Positions 25,182 to 34,446 of a DNA stretch of 64,000 bases are shown piece by piece (within the stretch, counting starts at the first letter, position 1; each line of letters opens with the position of its first letter). A program made the translations under genes and the position numbers. Origin of the DNA: an uncultured Ruminiclostridium sp. (GTDB lineage Bacteria; Bacillota; Clostridia; Oscillospirales; Ruminococcaceae); contig CAJTTE010000004.1 of NCBI GenBank assembly GCA_910579265.1, positions 78,888-142,887 on the forward strand, written 5' to 3'. A model generated the notes under the pieces. The model was given only the letters and a program-made list of their open reading frames with translations, was not told the origin of the DNA and ran no database searches.

Positions 25182-27717
25182 CCTTCTCCCCGCTTTCTGT
25201 CAGTTTTTCAAGTGCCGCCACGGCTCTGTCCTCACAATTTCCGTTAAAATATTTCATTGAGGACTTTATGGTGCATCTTTGAGAATAAGTCATTGAGCAG
25301 CTTAACAGCTCCTGAAAAATTATGTCGGCGAGCTTTTTATCGCCGCTGTATGCGGCAGTTCTGAGACGTTTTACGCATTGTGATAATCTTTCTTTATCCA
25401 GCTGCTCTATGCCGGCCTCCGAAAAGTAAAGTTTTATATCGGAACGCAGAAGATCCAGTTTAATAAGAAGCTGTCCGCACAATTCCCTAAGCAGCGCCCA
25501 TTCGAATCTTTCCGATGCCGAAATAGCCTGACGCGCATTTTCGGCTGCGGATACCGCTCCTATGCTTGAAGCGGCGGTTTTGACACTGTTCAGCAATAAA
25601 CCGCACTTTTCGATTTCCTTTGAGGAAATATATTTGTCGATATTGACGGATACATCCTTAGCTCTGTCAATAAATATTTCCAGCATCTCCTTATATGCCG
25701 AGCGGCTTCCTCCGGCATTGAATATGCCGCGTCCGGGATTAAGCTCTTTATAAAGCGGTTCGGAATCCGTCTGGCTGTTATACTGCAATTTGCTTTCCGG
25801 CAGATAGCTTTCAAGGATCTTTTCCAGCTCAAGGGGATCAAAATCCTGGGACAGGCTGCCTGAACAGCCTTCACCGCTGCCCCCGAAATCAATAACCGGA
25901 ATATGCATGTATATCCCTTCATCCGCTGTCATAATACGGGCGGCGGAGCCTTCGGTGTTGTCGCACAGGAATATAATGTCAAATTCCTGATTCCTTAATT
26001 CACGTATAACATTTTTTCTTATTGTATATACGGGACGTATGCCGTATTTCTCTAGCGCTTTCAGCTTGTCCGTATTATCTCCCGCAATAAGCACTTTTGC
26101 TTCGGGGGCGGTAAATTCCTGAACAAAGGCTTCGGGGTCTATAGGCTCTTTATTGAAAATATGAGAAAAAGCAGCCATATTAATCGGTTTAAGCATTCTT
26201 TTTATGTTTTTCGGCAGCGGAGATTCGGTTTCTCCGACACCGCATATAACTATAACATTTATATGGCGCGCGAGGATGTCGAAAATAGGTTTGTCATAGG
26301 TATAATAACTGTAATCGCAGAAAATATGAGTTATGTCCGATTCGTCCTTTTTCATCATAAACTCGGCCTTTGTGTTGCATAATGAGCAGGGTACACCCAT
26401 CTTTTCCAGCTGAGTCAAAGCGGAGTTTTTTACGGCTGCTCCCTTAATGTAAAGAAGTATACGCAGCTTTTCAGGTTCTTGTACCGCGGCAAAGGGAAGC
26501 TGGTTTTCCGTTTTTTGAGGTATCGTAAGAGTAAATCTGCTTCCGCCTGTTTTTTCCTTGCGCACAAAAATAAATCCGCCCATAAGCGACACCAGCTGCT
26601 TTGATATTCCCAAGCCGAGATGGATTACCGGATTGCTTACGGAATCCTCGGCATACACGGTGAATATTTTTGTGGCTGCGTTTTCTCCTATTCCCCTTCC
26701 GGTATCAATAACCTGTATCTGAAGATTAACACCTTCGTCTGTTCGTCTTGCGGAAAAAGCAACGGTGATGCTTCCGCTTTCGGTGAATTTTACCGAATTC
26801 TCGAAAAGGTTCATTATTATTTGAGCGATCCGCCTTGAGTCTCCTATAAGAACAAAGGGGATATCCGGCTGACAGTCAATAAGAATATCCACATTTTCCT
26901 TTAATTCCGCTGCGGCGCAGAAGTTGGCTATATCGGTTACCAATCCGTCGAACCGGTACGGTTCGTTTTTCAGTTCCATATGACCGCTTTCCGTAAGCGC
27001 ATAGTCCTCCGCCGCGTTAAGAGTCATAAAGAGCCTGCTTGTCCCGTTTTGTATGTCCGAAAGCTTTTCGCGTATCGGTACGGGAATATCACTGCGGCTG
27101 AGAAGCGTGCCGCAGACCTCGGACAGCTCTTTGGCCGAGGTCCTCATTTTTTTTGCGGACGCGGCCCAGAACAGATCCTTGCGGCGGTCGGAGACGGTAA
27201 TTTCCTTGTTTTTTCTCCGAAGATAGAACAGATTATTCTGGACAGCCTGTATAAACAGAGCCATGGCGAATCCGGAAAGATTAAAACATAAACATACCAC
27301 AAGATAAACGGTTCCGAAATAAGCGCCTTCATTACCCGGTAAAAAGAAAATAACGGTTGCTATAAGCGAAAGATCCGACAGCGCCAGAAGCCACAGGCAA
27401 AGCTTGGAGGACAGGAAGAAACCGCATATTACCACCGCGCAGGCATACAGCATCGGAAGAAAGCTTTCGCTTCCGTTAAAAACAGACATCACGAAACAGG
27501 AGCAGACATAGAATGTCATCAGTATGTAAGGCATAAGCCTTTTCAGTCTTCCGCTCAGAAAAACCGCCAGAGGAACAATAAATAAAACCGTGCCGCATAT
27601 AAGGGAGATGGGCCTTTCCTCAGCCGGAAGGTCAAAGCACGAATATATCAGTTGAATCAGCGTGGCAAAGAAGAAGAGTATAAAGGCGGCAACCATAACA
27701 TTTTTATATTTGAACAT
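25174..27717 (-). CDS. hybrid sensor histidine kinase-like protein with degenerate phospho-sites
   Basis: 847 residues. Six or more membrane helices occupy residues 7-165. The dimerisation helix has FWAASAKKMRTS (183-194), where the His of the SHEIRTP-type H-box is Lys189. The ATP-binding domain looks intact: N-box NLFENSVKFT (303-312), DTGRGIG (338-344), LGLGISKQLVSLMGG (367-381). Two receiver-like domains follow (about 417-520, 540-640) without the paired acidic residues of strand 1. A C-terminal Hpt-like helix has LLNSVKTAASSIGA (708-721), where Asn710 replaces the phospho-His. It is translated with DegV. I infer a non-transferring sensor or ATP-dependent scaffold. Confidence 0.8.
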   Translation of the reverse strand: MFKYKNVMVAAFILFFFATLIQLIYSCFDLPAEERPISLICGTVLFIVPLAVFLSGRLKRLMPYILMTFYVCSCFVMSVFNGSESFLPMLYACAVVICGFFLSSKLCLWLLALSDLSLIATVIFFLPGNEGAYFGTVYLVVCLCFNLSGFAMALFIQAVQNNLFYLRRKNKEITVSDRRKDLFWAASAKKMRTSAKELSEVCGTLLSRSDIPVPIREKLSDIQNGTSRLFMTLNAAEDYALTESGHMELKNEPYRFDGLVTDIANFCAAAELKENVDILIDCQPDIPFVLIGDSRRIAQIIMNLFENSVKFTESGSITVAFSARRTDEGVNLQIQVIDTGRGIGENAATKIFTVYAEDSVSNPVIHLGLGISKQLVSLMGGFIFVRKEKTGGSRFTLTIPQKTENQLPFAAVQEPEKLRILLYIKGAAVKNSALTQLEKMGVPCSLCNTKAEFMMKKDESDITHIFCDYSYYTYDKPIFDILARHINVIVICGVGETESPLPKNIKRMLKPINMAAFSHIFNKEPIDPEAFVQEFTAPEAKVLIAGDNTDKLKALEKYGIRPVYTIRKNVIRELRNQEFDIIFLCDNTEGSAARIMTADEGIYMHIPVIDFGGSGEGCSGSLSQDFDPLELEKILESYLPESKLQYNSQTDSEPLYKELNPGRGIFNAGGSRSAYKEMLEIFIDRAKDVSVNIDKYISSKEIEKCGLLLNSVKTAASSIGAVSAAENARQAISASERFEWALLRELCGQLLIKLDLLRSDIKLYFSEAGIEQLDKERLSQCVKRLRTAAYSGDKKLADIIFQELLSCSMTYSQRCTIKSSMKYFNGNCEDRAVAALEKLTESGEKDE

Positions 27718-27870
27718 CGTTCTATTGCTTCCCTTCAGAAAAATAAAACAATCTAATCGTTCCGGTAGATATGTCTGTTATTATATCATAAAAAAAGGAT
27801 ATTTGCAATATTTTTTTAATGCGGAAAACATATTCTGATAGTGCCGAACCGAAAAAAATGCGTCAGGCTA

Positions 27871-27899
27871 TTGACATTTGCAGTTCTCTTTGTTATAAT
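27871..27899 (+). promoter_or_regulatory. consensus sigma-A promoter for ylxM (and possibly ffh)
   Basis: TTGACA (27871-27876), 17 bases, TATAAT (27894-27899) with TG one base upstream. Just after it, AGTGC-TTAA-GCACT (27906-27919) is a perfect palindrome near the start of the transcript, possibly an operator or stabilising hairpin. Confidence 0.9.
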
Positions 27900-27954
27900 G
27901 TTCAAAGTGCTTAAGCACTGACAACCAAAAAAGGTTGACAGGGTGGTTGGAAAA

Positions 27955-28278
27955 ATGGCTAAAGATATCAACAAGGCGGAATACTACGCCGTATACAGCG
28001 GATTGTTTACCGATAAGCAGCGGGAGACCATGGAGATGTACTATTATTCCGATCTGTCGCTCGGGGAGATTTCAGAGGAAACCGGTGTTACGCGTCAAGC
28101 CGCATTTAACTGTATAAAAAAGTGCGAGGACAGGTTGGCCGAATTTGAGGATGCTCTCGGTCTCGTTGAAAAAAAAGATAAGGCCGCGAAGCTTGTGGCT
28201 TCTTTGGAGGAGCTTGTTATAAAGGGAAGAAAAGATAATGCCCTAATAATCATAGAGAAGCTTAAAGAAATTTACTGA
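27955..28278 (+). CDS. ylxM: YlxM/p13-like SRP accessory DNA-binding protein
   Basis: 107 residues from ATG 27955 (GGTGG upstream); a GTG at 27943 is possible. FTDKQRETMEMYYYSDLSLGEISEETG and the helix-turn-helix VTRQAAFNCIKKCEDRL match the UPF0122/YlxM family, which is encoded next to ffh and modulates SRP in streptococci. Here 780 bases, including a family A repeat, separate it from ffh. Confidence 0.9.
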   Translation: MAKDINKAEYYAVYSGLFTDKQRETMEMYYYSDLSLGEISEETGVTRQAAFNCIKKCEDRLAEFEDALGLVEKKDKAAKLVASLEELVIKGRKDNALIIIEKLKEIY

Positions 28279-28799
28279 CATGGTCTCCGAAGCTTTTGTA
28301 TATGCTTTTTAAAAGGCACAGATAGCAAAACGTCCGTCCGTCTTTTGCTTATAGGCAAGGATTACCGCAGTCATGCCGATAATCCGCAATACAGGATTTG
28401 TTTTTTAAGGTGTTTTTCAGACCGGACTATGTCGTTTATGTCTTGGCAATTGTATTTATTTGCAGTCAAAGGGGAAGGCTCGGCTCAGTATGTAAAGTAT
28501 ATAATAAGAGTTTACGCCTTCGGGTTTTCATTATTATTAAAATCATGAGGCAGCATCGAAAGCGGAAGCATAAAAACATCTGTTTACAGCCCTCCGGTAT
28601 TGTCAGGCTTATGATCCTAAAGAATGCTCACATGAATCCAAGCATACTTCTTATGGCTAAAACCTGCGGTTTATTCCGTTAAATTTTCGGACCGCACCGG
28701 TATTTCCGAAAAAATTATTCGCATCTGCGGCAAAATAATTCCGGAAATCCACGCGCCGGTTTTATGTGGATACGCTTCGATCAAAGCGGCGGTCAATAT
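28279..28799. other. unassigned gap between ylxM and the repeat before ffh
   Basis: About 520 bases with short frames only. I see no recognisable protein, RNA or terminator with a T-tract. Frames of 67-94 codons on the plus strand lack binding sites and conserved motifs. Confidence 0.5.
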
Positions 28800-28978
28800 C
28801 GGAATTTTCGGATCAGGTCGGATCTGAAAATTAAGCAATATTGTACGGTTTCGCTGAATGAGCGGAGATTTTAAGGAAAAAAGCGGAGAAACATGGTAAT
28901 ATTTCGGCATTTCTGACGCATAAAGCGCCCGAAGTCAGCAGAAAGTGTACAAACCGGAGCTTTTTAGATAGACTTTAG
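28800..28978 (+). repeat. family A repeat, copy A4
   Basis: It contains AAGCAATATTGTACGGTTTC, AGGAAAAAAGCGGAGAAACATGG, GACGCATAAAGCGCCCG and GTCAGCAGAAAGTGTAC and ends in TTTTTAGATAGACTTTAG. It separates ylxM from ffh. Confidence 0.85.
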
Positions 28979-29059
28979 CTTCGGATTATGTGCTGTAGCT
29001 GTAATTGATTTTATATATCGTAATGGAATTAAACGGTTTTAACGGGAAACGGAGATAAA

Positions 29060-30394
29060 ATGGCATTTGAAGGATTATCGGAAAAGCTTTCAAGGGTTTT
29101 CAAAAACCTTAAAAATCACGGCAAGCTAAACGAAAAGGACGTTAAGGACGCGATGCGCGAGGTTCGTATGGCGCTGCTTGAGGCGGATGTAAGCTATAAG
29201 GTGGTTAAGGATTTTGTGGCGTCGGTCACCGAAAGAGCGGTAGGTTCCGAGGTGATGAACAGCCTGACGCCCGCTCAACAGGTTATAGACATAGTTCATG
29301 ATGAGCTTAAAAAGCTTATGGGAAATACTACTCAGAAGCTGAATTTTCCTTCAAAGCCTCCCTGCGTGATTATGATGTGCGGCTTACAGGGCGCAGGTAA
29401 AACAACTCATGCGGCCAAGCTCGCAAAGCATCTTAAGGGGCTGAACAGACGTCCTATGATAGCGGCATGTGACATATACCGTCCCGCTGCGATAGAACAG
29501 CTTAAGATAGTGGGTGAAAAAGCGGGCGCCAAAGTTTTTGAAATGGGTCAGACAAATCCCGTGACCATTGCCAAAGAAAGCGTAAAATATGCACGGGACA
29601 ACGGTTATGATGTTGTTATTCTTGATACCGCCGGTCGTCTTCATATAGATGAGCAGCTTATGGAGGAGCTTAGAAGCATTGTTTCAGAGGTCAGTCCGAA
29701 CGAAATACTTCTTACCGTAGATTCGATGACCGGTCAGGACGCCGTAAATGTCGCCAAGACTTTTAACGAGGCTCTGGAAATAACCGGCGTTATTCTCACC
29801 AAGCTTGACGGCGATACCAGAGGCGGCGCGGCTTTATCCGTGCTTGCGATCACCGGAAAGCCCGTTAAGTTTGCCGGAGTCGGGGAAAAGATAGATGATC
29901 TTGAGGCTTTTCATCCTGACAGAATGGCGGATCGTATTCTCGGTATGGGAGACGTTCTTTCCCTTATAGAAAAGGCAAAGAACACCGTCGATGAAAAGGA
30001 ACAGATGCGCCTCGCAAAGAAGATGCAGGAAAACAAATTTGATATGAACGATTTGTTGGTCCAGTTTAATCAGATAGAAAAAATGGGAAGCATAAGCTCA
30101 ATTGTTAAAATGCTTCCAGGGGTTTCCGGAAAGATAAAAGAAGAGGATATTGACGAAAGCCGGATGGTGCATACCAAGGCAATCATTTATTCAATGACCA
30201 AAAAAGAAAGAGAAAAACCTTCTCTTATCGACGCCAAGAGAAAAAGGCGAATCGCGGCGGGAAGCGGTACTAAGGTCGAGGATGTCAATGCTCTTCTTAA
30301 ACAATTCGATATGATGCAGAAGATGATGAAGCAGTTTACGGGAAAGGGAAAAAAGAGATTTCCGAGATTTCCTATGGGCGGCATACCGATGTAA
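29060..30394 (+). CDS. ffh: signal recognition particle protein Ffh
   Basis: 444 residues. N domain (1-90), GTPase G domain with GLQGAGKTTHAAKLAKHL near 106, DTAGR near 190 and TKLDGDTRGGAALS near 247, then a methionine-rich M domain (FDMMQKMMKQF) that binds SRP RNA and signal peptides. The C-terminus GKKRFPRFPMGGIPM is usual for Clostridia. ACGGAG precedes the ATG. It is followed by rpsP and khpA. Confidence 0.97.
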   Translation: MAFEGLSEKLSRVFKNLKNHGKLNEKDVKDAMREVRMALLEADVSYKVVKDFVASVTERAVGSEVMNSLTPAQQVIDIVHDELKKLMGNTTQKLNFPSKPPCVIMMCGLQGAGKTTHAAKLAKHLKGLNRRPMIAACDIYRPAAIEQLKIVGEKAGAKVFEMGQTNPVTIAKESVKYARDNGYDVVILDTAGRLHIDEQLMEELRSIVSEVSPNEILLTVDSMTGQDAVNVAKTFNEALEITGVILTKLDGDTRGGAALSVLAITGKPVKFAGVGEKIDDLEAFHPDRMADRILGMGDVLSLIEKAKNTVDEKEQMRLAKKMQENKFDMNDLLVQFNQIEKMGSISSIVKMLPGVSGKIKEEDIDESRMVHTKAIIYSMTKKEREKPSLIDAKRKRRIAAGSGTKVEDVNALLKQFDMMQKMMKQFTGKGKKRFPRFPMGGIPM

Positions 30395-30457
30395 CTGAAA
30401 ATCAGTACGGTTAAAGTGTTGTAGGGGCTTTTTGCCGGCGGTATGCGTCGTACTTTT

Positions 30458-30485
30458 TTGAAAATAAGGACGGGCATATTATGAT
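30458..30485 (+). promoter_or_regulatory. candidate promoter for rpsP-khpA
   Basis: TTGAAA (30458-30463), 16 bases, TATGAT (30480-30485), 64 bases before the rpsP start. The spacing is one short of ideal. Confidence 0.4.
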
Positions 30486-30548
30486 ATTAACACCAAAGAG
30501 TGTAAATATAAAACAATAAAATAACAAAAATTTTCGGAGGAAAGAAAA

Positions 30549-30779
30549 ATGGCAGTTAAGATCAGATTAAGAAGAATGGGTGCGAGAAACAATCCCTTTT
30601 ACCGCGTGGTAGTAGCTGACAGCCGTTCTCCCAGAGACGGTCGCTTTATTGAGGAAATAGGATATTACGATCCCAAGTCCGATCCCGCAGTTATCAATAT
30701 CAATAAAGAAAAGGCTGAGGAATGGATCAAGAAGGGCGCACAGCCTACCGACACCGTAAAGAGACTGCTTAAAAACTGA
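30549..30779 (+). CDS. rpsP: 30S ribosomal protein S16
   Basis: 76 residues. VKIRLRRMGARNNPFYRVVV and SPRDGRFIEEIGYYDP are the S16 signature. CGGAGGAAAG precedes the ATG. It is 13 bases from khpA. Confidence 0.97.
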   Translation: MAVKIRLRRMGARNNPFYRVVVADSRSPRDGRFIEEIGYYDPKSDPAVININKEKAEEWIKKGAQPTDTVKRLLKN

Positions 30780-30792
30780 TTGGAGGTAAGCT

Positions 30793-31026
30793 ATGAAGGA
30801 ATTGCTTATTGCAATGGTCGAAGAGCTTGTGAATGACAAGGACGCCGTTCAGGTAACAGTGGACGAGCCTGACGGAGAGGGCGTTACCGTTTATCACCTT
30901 CACGTTGCTCAGGAGGATATGGGCAGGGTTATCGGTAAGCAGGGCAGGATCGCAAGAGCCATCCGCACCATAATGCGCGCAGGCGCGGTAAGGTATAATC
31001 AGAAAATCGCGGTTGAGATCGACTGA
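30793..31026 (+). CDS. khpA: KH-domain RNA-binding protein KhpA (YlqC)
   Basis: 77 residues. The KH core with MGRVIGKQGRIARAIRTIMR contains the GxxG loop (GKQG). KhpA binds RNA with KhpB and affects cell size and division in Firmicutes. TTGGAGG precedes the ATG. In related genomes rimM and trmD follow; neither is found here. Confidence 0.93.
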   Translation: MKELLIAMVEELVNDKDAVQVTVDEPDGEGVTVYHLHVAQEDMGRVIGKQGRIARAIRTIMRAGAVRYNQKIAVEID

Positions 31027-31117
31027 TGGTGAATCGGTACTGTTTTTTCGGGGAATAATAAAGAACGGTATTCCTGCTGTCGATCAGCACCGGCAAGACC
31101 GGAGGATGTCAAGATTT

Positions 31118-31280
31118 GTTTTATGGACTATCTGAAAAAACGCAATTTGTATAGTTTTATCAACTGAATGCGATTTCCGATTCAAAATGCTCGAAATATT
31201 AACATATTTCTTCGCCTTTTTCTTGAAGTCGCCATGTATTTAGCGAAACCGTACCAAATTGCATAATTTTCATTTATGTC
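31118..31280 (-). repeat. family A repeat, copy A5 (reverse orientation)
   Basis: Read on the minus strand it carries GCAATTTGGTACGGTTTCGC, AAAAAGGCGAAGAAATATG and ends in TTTTTTCAGATAGTCC. It occupies the gap between khpA and rubredoxin, together with an unassigned stretch at 31027-31117. Confidence 0.8.
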
Positions 31281-31303
31281 CCAAATAAAAAGGAGGATTT
31301 TTT

Positions 31304-31459
31304 ATGGCTAAGTATGTATGCCCTTGCGGCTATATTTACGATGAGGCAGAGGGTGCGCCCGATGAGGGGATTCCCGCCGGAACCAAATTCGAGGATATTC
31401 CCGACGATTGGGTATGTCCTGTGTGTGGCCTTGGTAAAGATAGCTTCACAAAAGAATAA
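31304..31459 (+). CDS. rubredoxin with a shortened first knuckle
   Basis: 51 residues. The fold is clear: YIYDEAEG, GTKFEDIPDDWVCPVCG. It is a small iron-sulfur electron carrier. The second Cys pair is normal (Cys38, Cys41), but the first is C-P-C-G (Cys6, Cys8) instead of C-x2-C-G. Loss of one residue could change the iron site. AGGAGG lies 10 bases before the ATG. A strong terminator follows directly. Confidence 0.92.
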   Translation: MAKYVCPCGYIYDEAEGAPDEGIPAGTKFEDIPDDWVCPVCGLGKDSFTKE

Positions 31460-31463
31460 AAAT

Positions 31464-31499
31464 AAAACTGCCGTATTTATTGCGGCAGTTTTATTTTTA
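31464..31499 (+). terminator. terminator after rubredoxin
   Basis: AAAACTGCCG (31464-31473) pairs with CGGCAGTTTT (31483-31492) and is followed by ATTTTT. The next 430 bases (31500-31929) contain no recognisable gene. Confidence 0.85.
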
Positions 31500-31929
31500 A
31501 GAAACGGGGGGATATTGCGGAGAAAGAATATCGGAGATCCGGACATAAAATTGCGGATCATGGACGGCGTACTATGAGCGGGCAAGCCTAAACTTAAGGA
31601 TATATTTTTTAGGCTATTCAGGGGAATTATATCGGCTTATAGGGCTTTTTATAAAGACCGCTTACAATATTTTAGCGTCAGCCTTATACGCTGTATTTGC
31701 AGATACAGTTAAGCCCTTTGAAAATACCGTATTGTCTGCTGTGTTTTTTATCAGATACTGGATTTTTCCGATTTTTGAAGATAAGGGATAATTGTTTGCC
31801 GGCAGTTCAATACCGGACTTTAACCTCGTGATCGGCGAGACGATTTTATATGCAGGCAAATTTATGCAATCCGTATTTATGATTTGCGACGGTAATGCTT
31901 AATTTTCGGGTTATCCTGAGATAAGATTC

Positions 31930-31958
31930 TTGACAATATTTCCGATGTGCTGTAAAAT
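31930..31958 (+). promoter_or_regulatory. sigma-A promoter for the zinc-ribbon/TPM operon
   Basis: TTGACA (31930-31935), 17 bases, TAAAAT (31953-31958), 40 bases before the ATG at 31999. Confidence 0.8.
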
Positions 31959-31998
31959 AAATACAAAGCAAAAAGGGAAAGGGATGGGGAAATAAGCA

Positions 31999-33096
31999 AT
32001 GCAGAAAGATACGGTTGCATATAAATGTCCGGCATGCGGAGCCAGCCTTGCTTTCAATGCGGAAAGTCAGGGATTTGACTGCGACTATTGCGGAGGACGC
32101 TTTACAAAATCAGAGCTTGAGCAGCTCAGCGCCAAAAGCATAGAAGATTTTCCCCAGGCGGAGGACAATGCCCGGGAAAATGCCAAGGACAGCAAATTTT
32201 TTTCCGAAAACAACAGGCTTTATATCTGTCCGGGCTGCGGCGCGAATATAATTACGGAATCGGAGCTTTCGGCTTCGGCAATATGCCATTACTGTCACAG
32301 CCCGATCGTGCTGTCGGGAAGATTAAGCGGCGAATATTGTCCGGATATGATAATTCCTTTTGTTAAGACAAGAGAACAGGCGATCGAAGGTTTTTCCGAA
32401 TGGACCGGAAAATACAAAAAGTATCTCGCCAAGGGCTTCGGCAGTCCGGAAAGCCTCGCTAAGCTTAAGGGAATATATGTTCCTTATTGGCTTGCGGATT
32501 GTTATGTACAGGGAATGTATACGGCGGAATGCTACAAAACCATAAGCAGTGTAAGGCGGGGGGATTATCTCATAACCCAAGAAAACAAAAACATGGTTGT
32601 ACGTCAGGGTAAGCTGGAATTTGACCGTGTTCCTGCGGACGGATCCTTAAAAGCAGACGATTCGCTTATGGAAAGCATCGAACCGTTCGATTATTCGGGT
32701 CTTGTTGATTTTGAAATGGCATATCTTTCGGGACATTATGCGGAAAAGTTCGACATCTCTAAAGAGAAGGTATATCCCCGTATTGAAAAAAGAGTGTGCG
32801 ACGAGGCAAAGTCCCAGTTTATAAATTCTGTTAAGGGTTATAACCGAAGAGACGTCAAAAGCGAATTTTACAATGTTAAAGGGATAAGATGGAAGTATGT
32901 AATGCTTCCTATGTGGTTTTTATCTTATAATTACAAAGGAAAGATGTATCACTATGTAATGAACGGACAGACGGGAAAGTTCGGAGGCACTTTACCGCTT
33001 AATAAAAAGAAGCTGGCATTTTTCAGCTTCGTATTACCGTCCGTTATCGCTACGGCTATTGTTTTCACATTATTGGCCATGGGATGGTTTTTTTAA
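31999..33096 (+). CDS. TFIIB-type zinc-ribbon membrane protein
   Basis: 365 residues. Two zinc ribbons open the protein: CPACG...CDYCGG (about 10-36) and CPGCG...CHYCHSP (about 77-100). The middle region (GIYVPYWLADCYVQGMYTAE) is typical of a family that couples these ribbons to a C-terminal membrane helix, here near 340-363. The function is unknown. GGAAAGGGATGGGG precedes the ATG. The next gene (TPM domain) starts 15 bases after its stop, a frequent pairing. Confidence 0.85.
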   Translation: MQKDTVAYKCPACGASLAFNAESQGFDCDYCGGRFTKSELEQLSAKSIEDFPQAEDNARENAKDSKFFSENNRLYICPGCGANIITESELSASAICHYCHSPIVLSGRLSGEYCPDMIIPFVKTREQAIEGFSEWTGKYKKYLAKGFGSPESLAKLKGIYVPYWLADCYVQGMYTAECYKTISSVRRGDYLITQENKNMVVRQGKLEFDRVPADGSLKADDSLMESIEPFDYSGLVDFEMAYLSGHYAEKFDISKEKVYPRIEKRVCDEAKSQFINSVKGYNRRDVKSEFYNVKGIRWKYVMLPMWFLSYNYKGKMYHYVMNGQTGKFGGTLPLNKKKLAFFSFVLPSVIATAIVFTLLAMGWFF

Positions 33097-33110
33097 AGGA
33101 GGGCGCCCGG

Positions 33111-33971
33111 ATGAAAAAAATTTCGTCTTTACTTTTTTTAACGGTATTTACTCTGCTGCTGTTTTCAGGGCTTGCTTCTCCCTCGTATTGCTATAGCGGG
33201 GCAAAGGCCTTTGTGGTGGACAATAACGGGTATCTCACCGAAAAGGATATGAGGGATGTTCTTAACAGAGCCGAGAGCTTTGCCGAATATACCTCGCTTA
33301 ATGTTGTAGTTGCGATATGCGATGATATTGGACCCGACAAAAGCGACAGAGGAGTCGTTGACTTTGCGGATCTGATGTATGAGGATCTATGCGGTATTGA
33401 CAGCGACGGTCTGCTGCTTTTAATAAATAACGATACCGAATATGATTATATTTCCACAAGCGGAAAAGGAATAAATTATTACAGCGATTACAGGATCGAG
33501 CGTATGTTCGATTTGTTTTTCGATTATATAAAGGAAAAGGATTACCGGAATGCCGCAATAGGGTTTTTGGATGCGGCAGAATACTTTTATGATCAGGGAA
33601 TGGCTAATAATCAGACGGATGTTTCGTGGAAGGAATTGGATCCTTACGATACAATCACGTTTTTGGCATGGACTTTTATGGTTTCATTGTTTGTCGGTAT
33701 CTTTGCCGGCCTTATTGTCGGATGCCCCGTTTATTTTTCAAACAAGAAAAAATATAGTCTTCAAAGAGCAGTTACCCATTCATATATACTGAACAATTCT
33801 CTTCTTTTCAACCAGGCGACCGACACATATCTGGGAACGTTTACCAGAAGAACGTATTCACCCGTAAACAGCAGCTCCGGAAGATCCGGGGGTTCAGGCA
33901 GGGGCTCCCGCAGCTCTACTCACCGCTCCAGCAGCGGAGGAAGACACGGCGGCGGAGGAAGGCGGAGATGA
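33111..33971 (+). CDS. TPM-domain (YgcG-like) exported protein
   Basis: 286 residues from ATG 33111, selected for AAAGGAGGG just upstream. Residues 1-30 form a signal peptide. The TPM domain (about 35-150) has VVDNNGYLTEKD and DSDGLLLLINND. A membrane helix lies near 180-203, followed by a Ser/Gly/Arg-rich tail (SSSGGRHGGGGRRR). TPM proteins act in photosystem repair in plants and in envelope processes of unknown type in bacteria. Confidence 0.88.
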   Translation: MKKISSLLFLTVFTLLLFSGLASPSYCYSGAKAFVVDNNGYLTEKDMRDVLNRAESFAEYTSLNVVVAICDDIGPDKSDRGVVDFADLMYEDLCGIDSDGLLLLINNDTEYDYISTSGKGINYYSDYRIERMFDLFFDYIKEKDYRNAAIGFLDAAEYFYDQGMANNQTDVSWKELDPYDTITFLAWTFMVSLFVGIFAGLIVGCPVYFSNKKKYSLQRAVTHSYILNNSLLFNQATDTYLGTFTRRTYSPVNSSSGRSGGSGRGSRSSTHRSSSGGRHGGGGRRR

Positions 33972-34004
33972 TGCGGCACATAAAAGCATTTCGGGTTTAA
34001 TCAG

Positions 34005-34350
34005 GAGCTGTCCGAAAAGTTGCAGATTGAATGATATTTATTAACCGGGGATGCTTTTCCCTTCAAAGGAGGACGATGGTTATTCCTTTGGGTAGCTACG
34101 AAATGCCCCGTGTTTCTCCGTTTTTTATTGCTCCACCAAGTAACTCTTAAAGAATTTGTGCGCCGAACGACTGTCGAAAGACAAGGAAGAAGACCGCAGG
34201 AATATGTGTATATTTCAAGGCCTTCTGACGAAGCATTTAGGCAGCCGGGCAAGCAGAAAAATTCAAGAGTTACTTAGGGGAGCAATATAATCGCCGCGAT
34301 TCAGTGTGATCGCACTGATTTGCTTTATTTTCGGATACGTCTTAGACGGC
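34005..34350 (-). repeat. family A repeat, copy A6, split by another element
   Basis: The left part has TTGGGTAGCTACGAAATGCC and GTTTCTCCG, and the right part has TCGCCGCGATTC, GCACTGATTTGC and TTTTCGGATACGTCTTAGA. The inserted element occupies 34127-34286. Confidence 0.7.
34127..34286. mobile_element. 160-bp MITE-like element C with 22-bp terminal inverted repeats
   Basis: ATTGCTCCACCAAGTAACTC... (34127-34148) matches the inverted right end 34265-34286 at 20 of 22 bases. It interrupts family A copy A6. It has no coding capacity. No clear target duplication is visible. Confidence 0.75.
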
Positions 34351-34397
34351 TCTAACGGATAATTTCGGTTTTATCTGTTCATAACGTAAAACATCAT

Positions 34398-34445
34398 ATC
34401 GGGAAAAGCTCCGCAGCCATAAACGGCTGCAGAGCTTTTCCCGAT
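34398..34445 (-). terminator. long hairpin after spoVM
   Basis: ATCGGGAAAAGCTC..GCAGCC pairs with GGCTGC.GAGCTTTTCCCGAT, a stem of about 21 bp with one internal mismatch and a 6-base loop. It begins one base after the spoVM stop on the minus strand. There is no T-tract, so it may stabilise the mRNA end rather than terminate. Confidence 0.65.
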
Positions 34446-34446
34446 T

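Noticed and set aside
34001..34252. 83-codon minus-strand frame
   Set aside because: It spans the junction of repeat A6 and MITE C and has no gene-like features.
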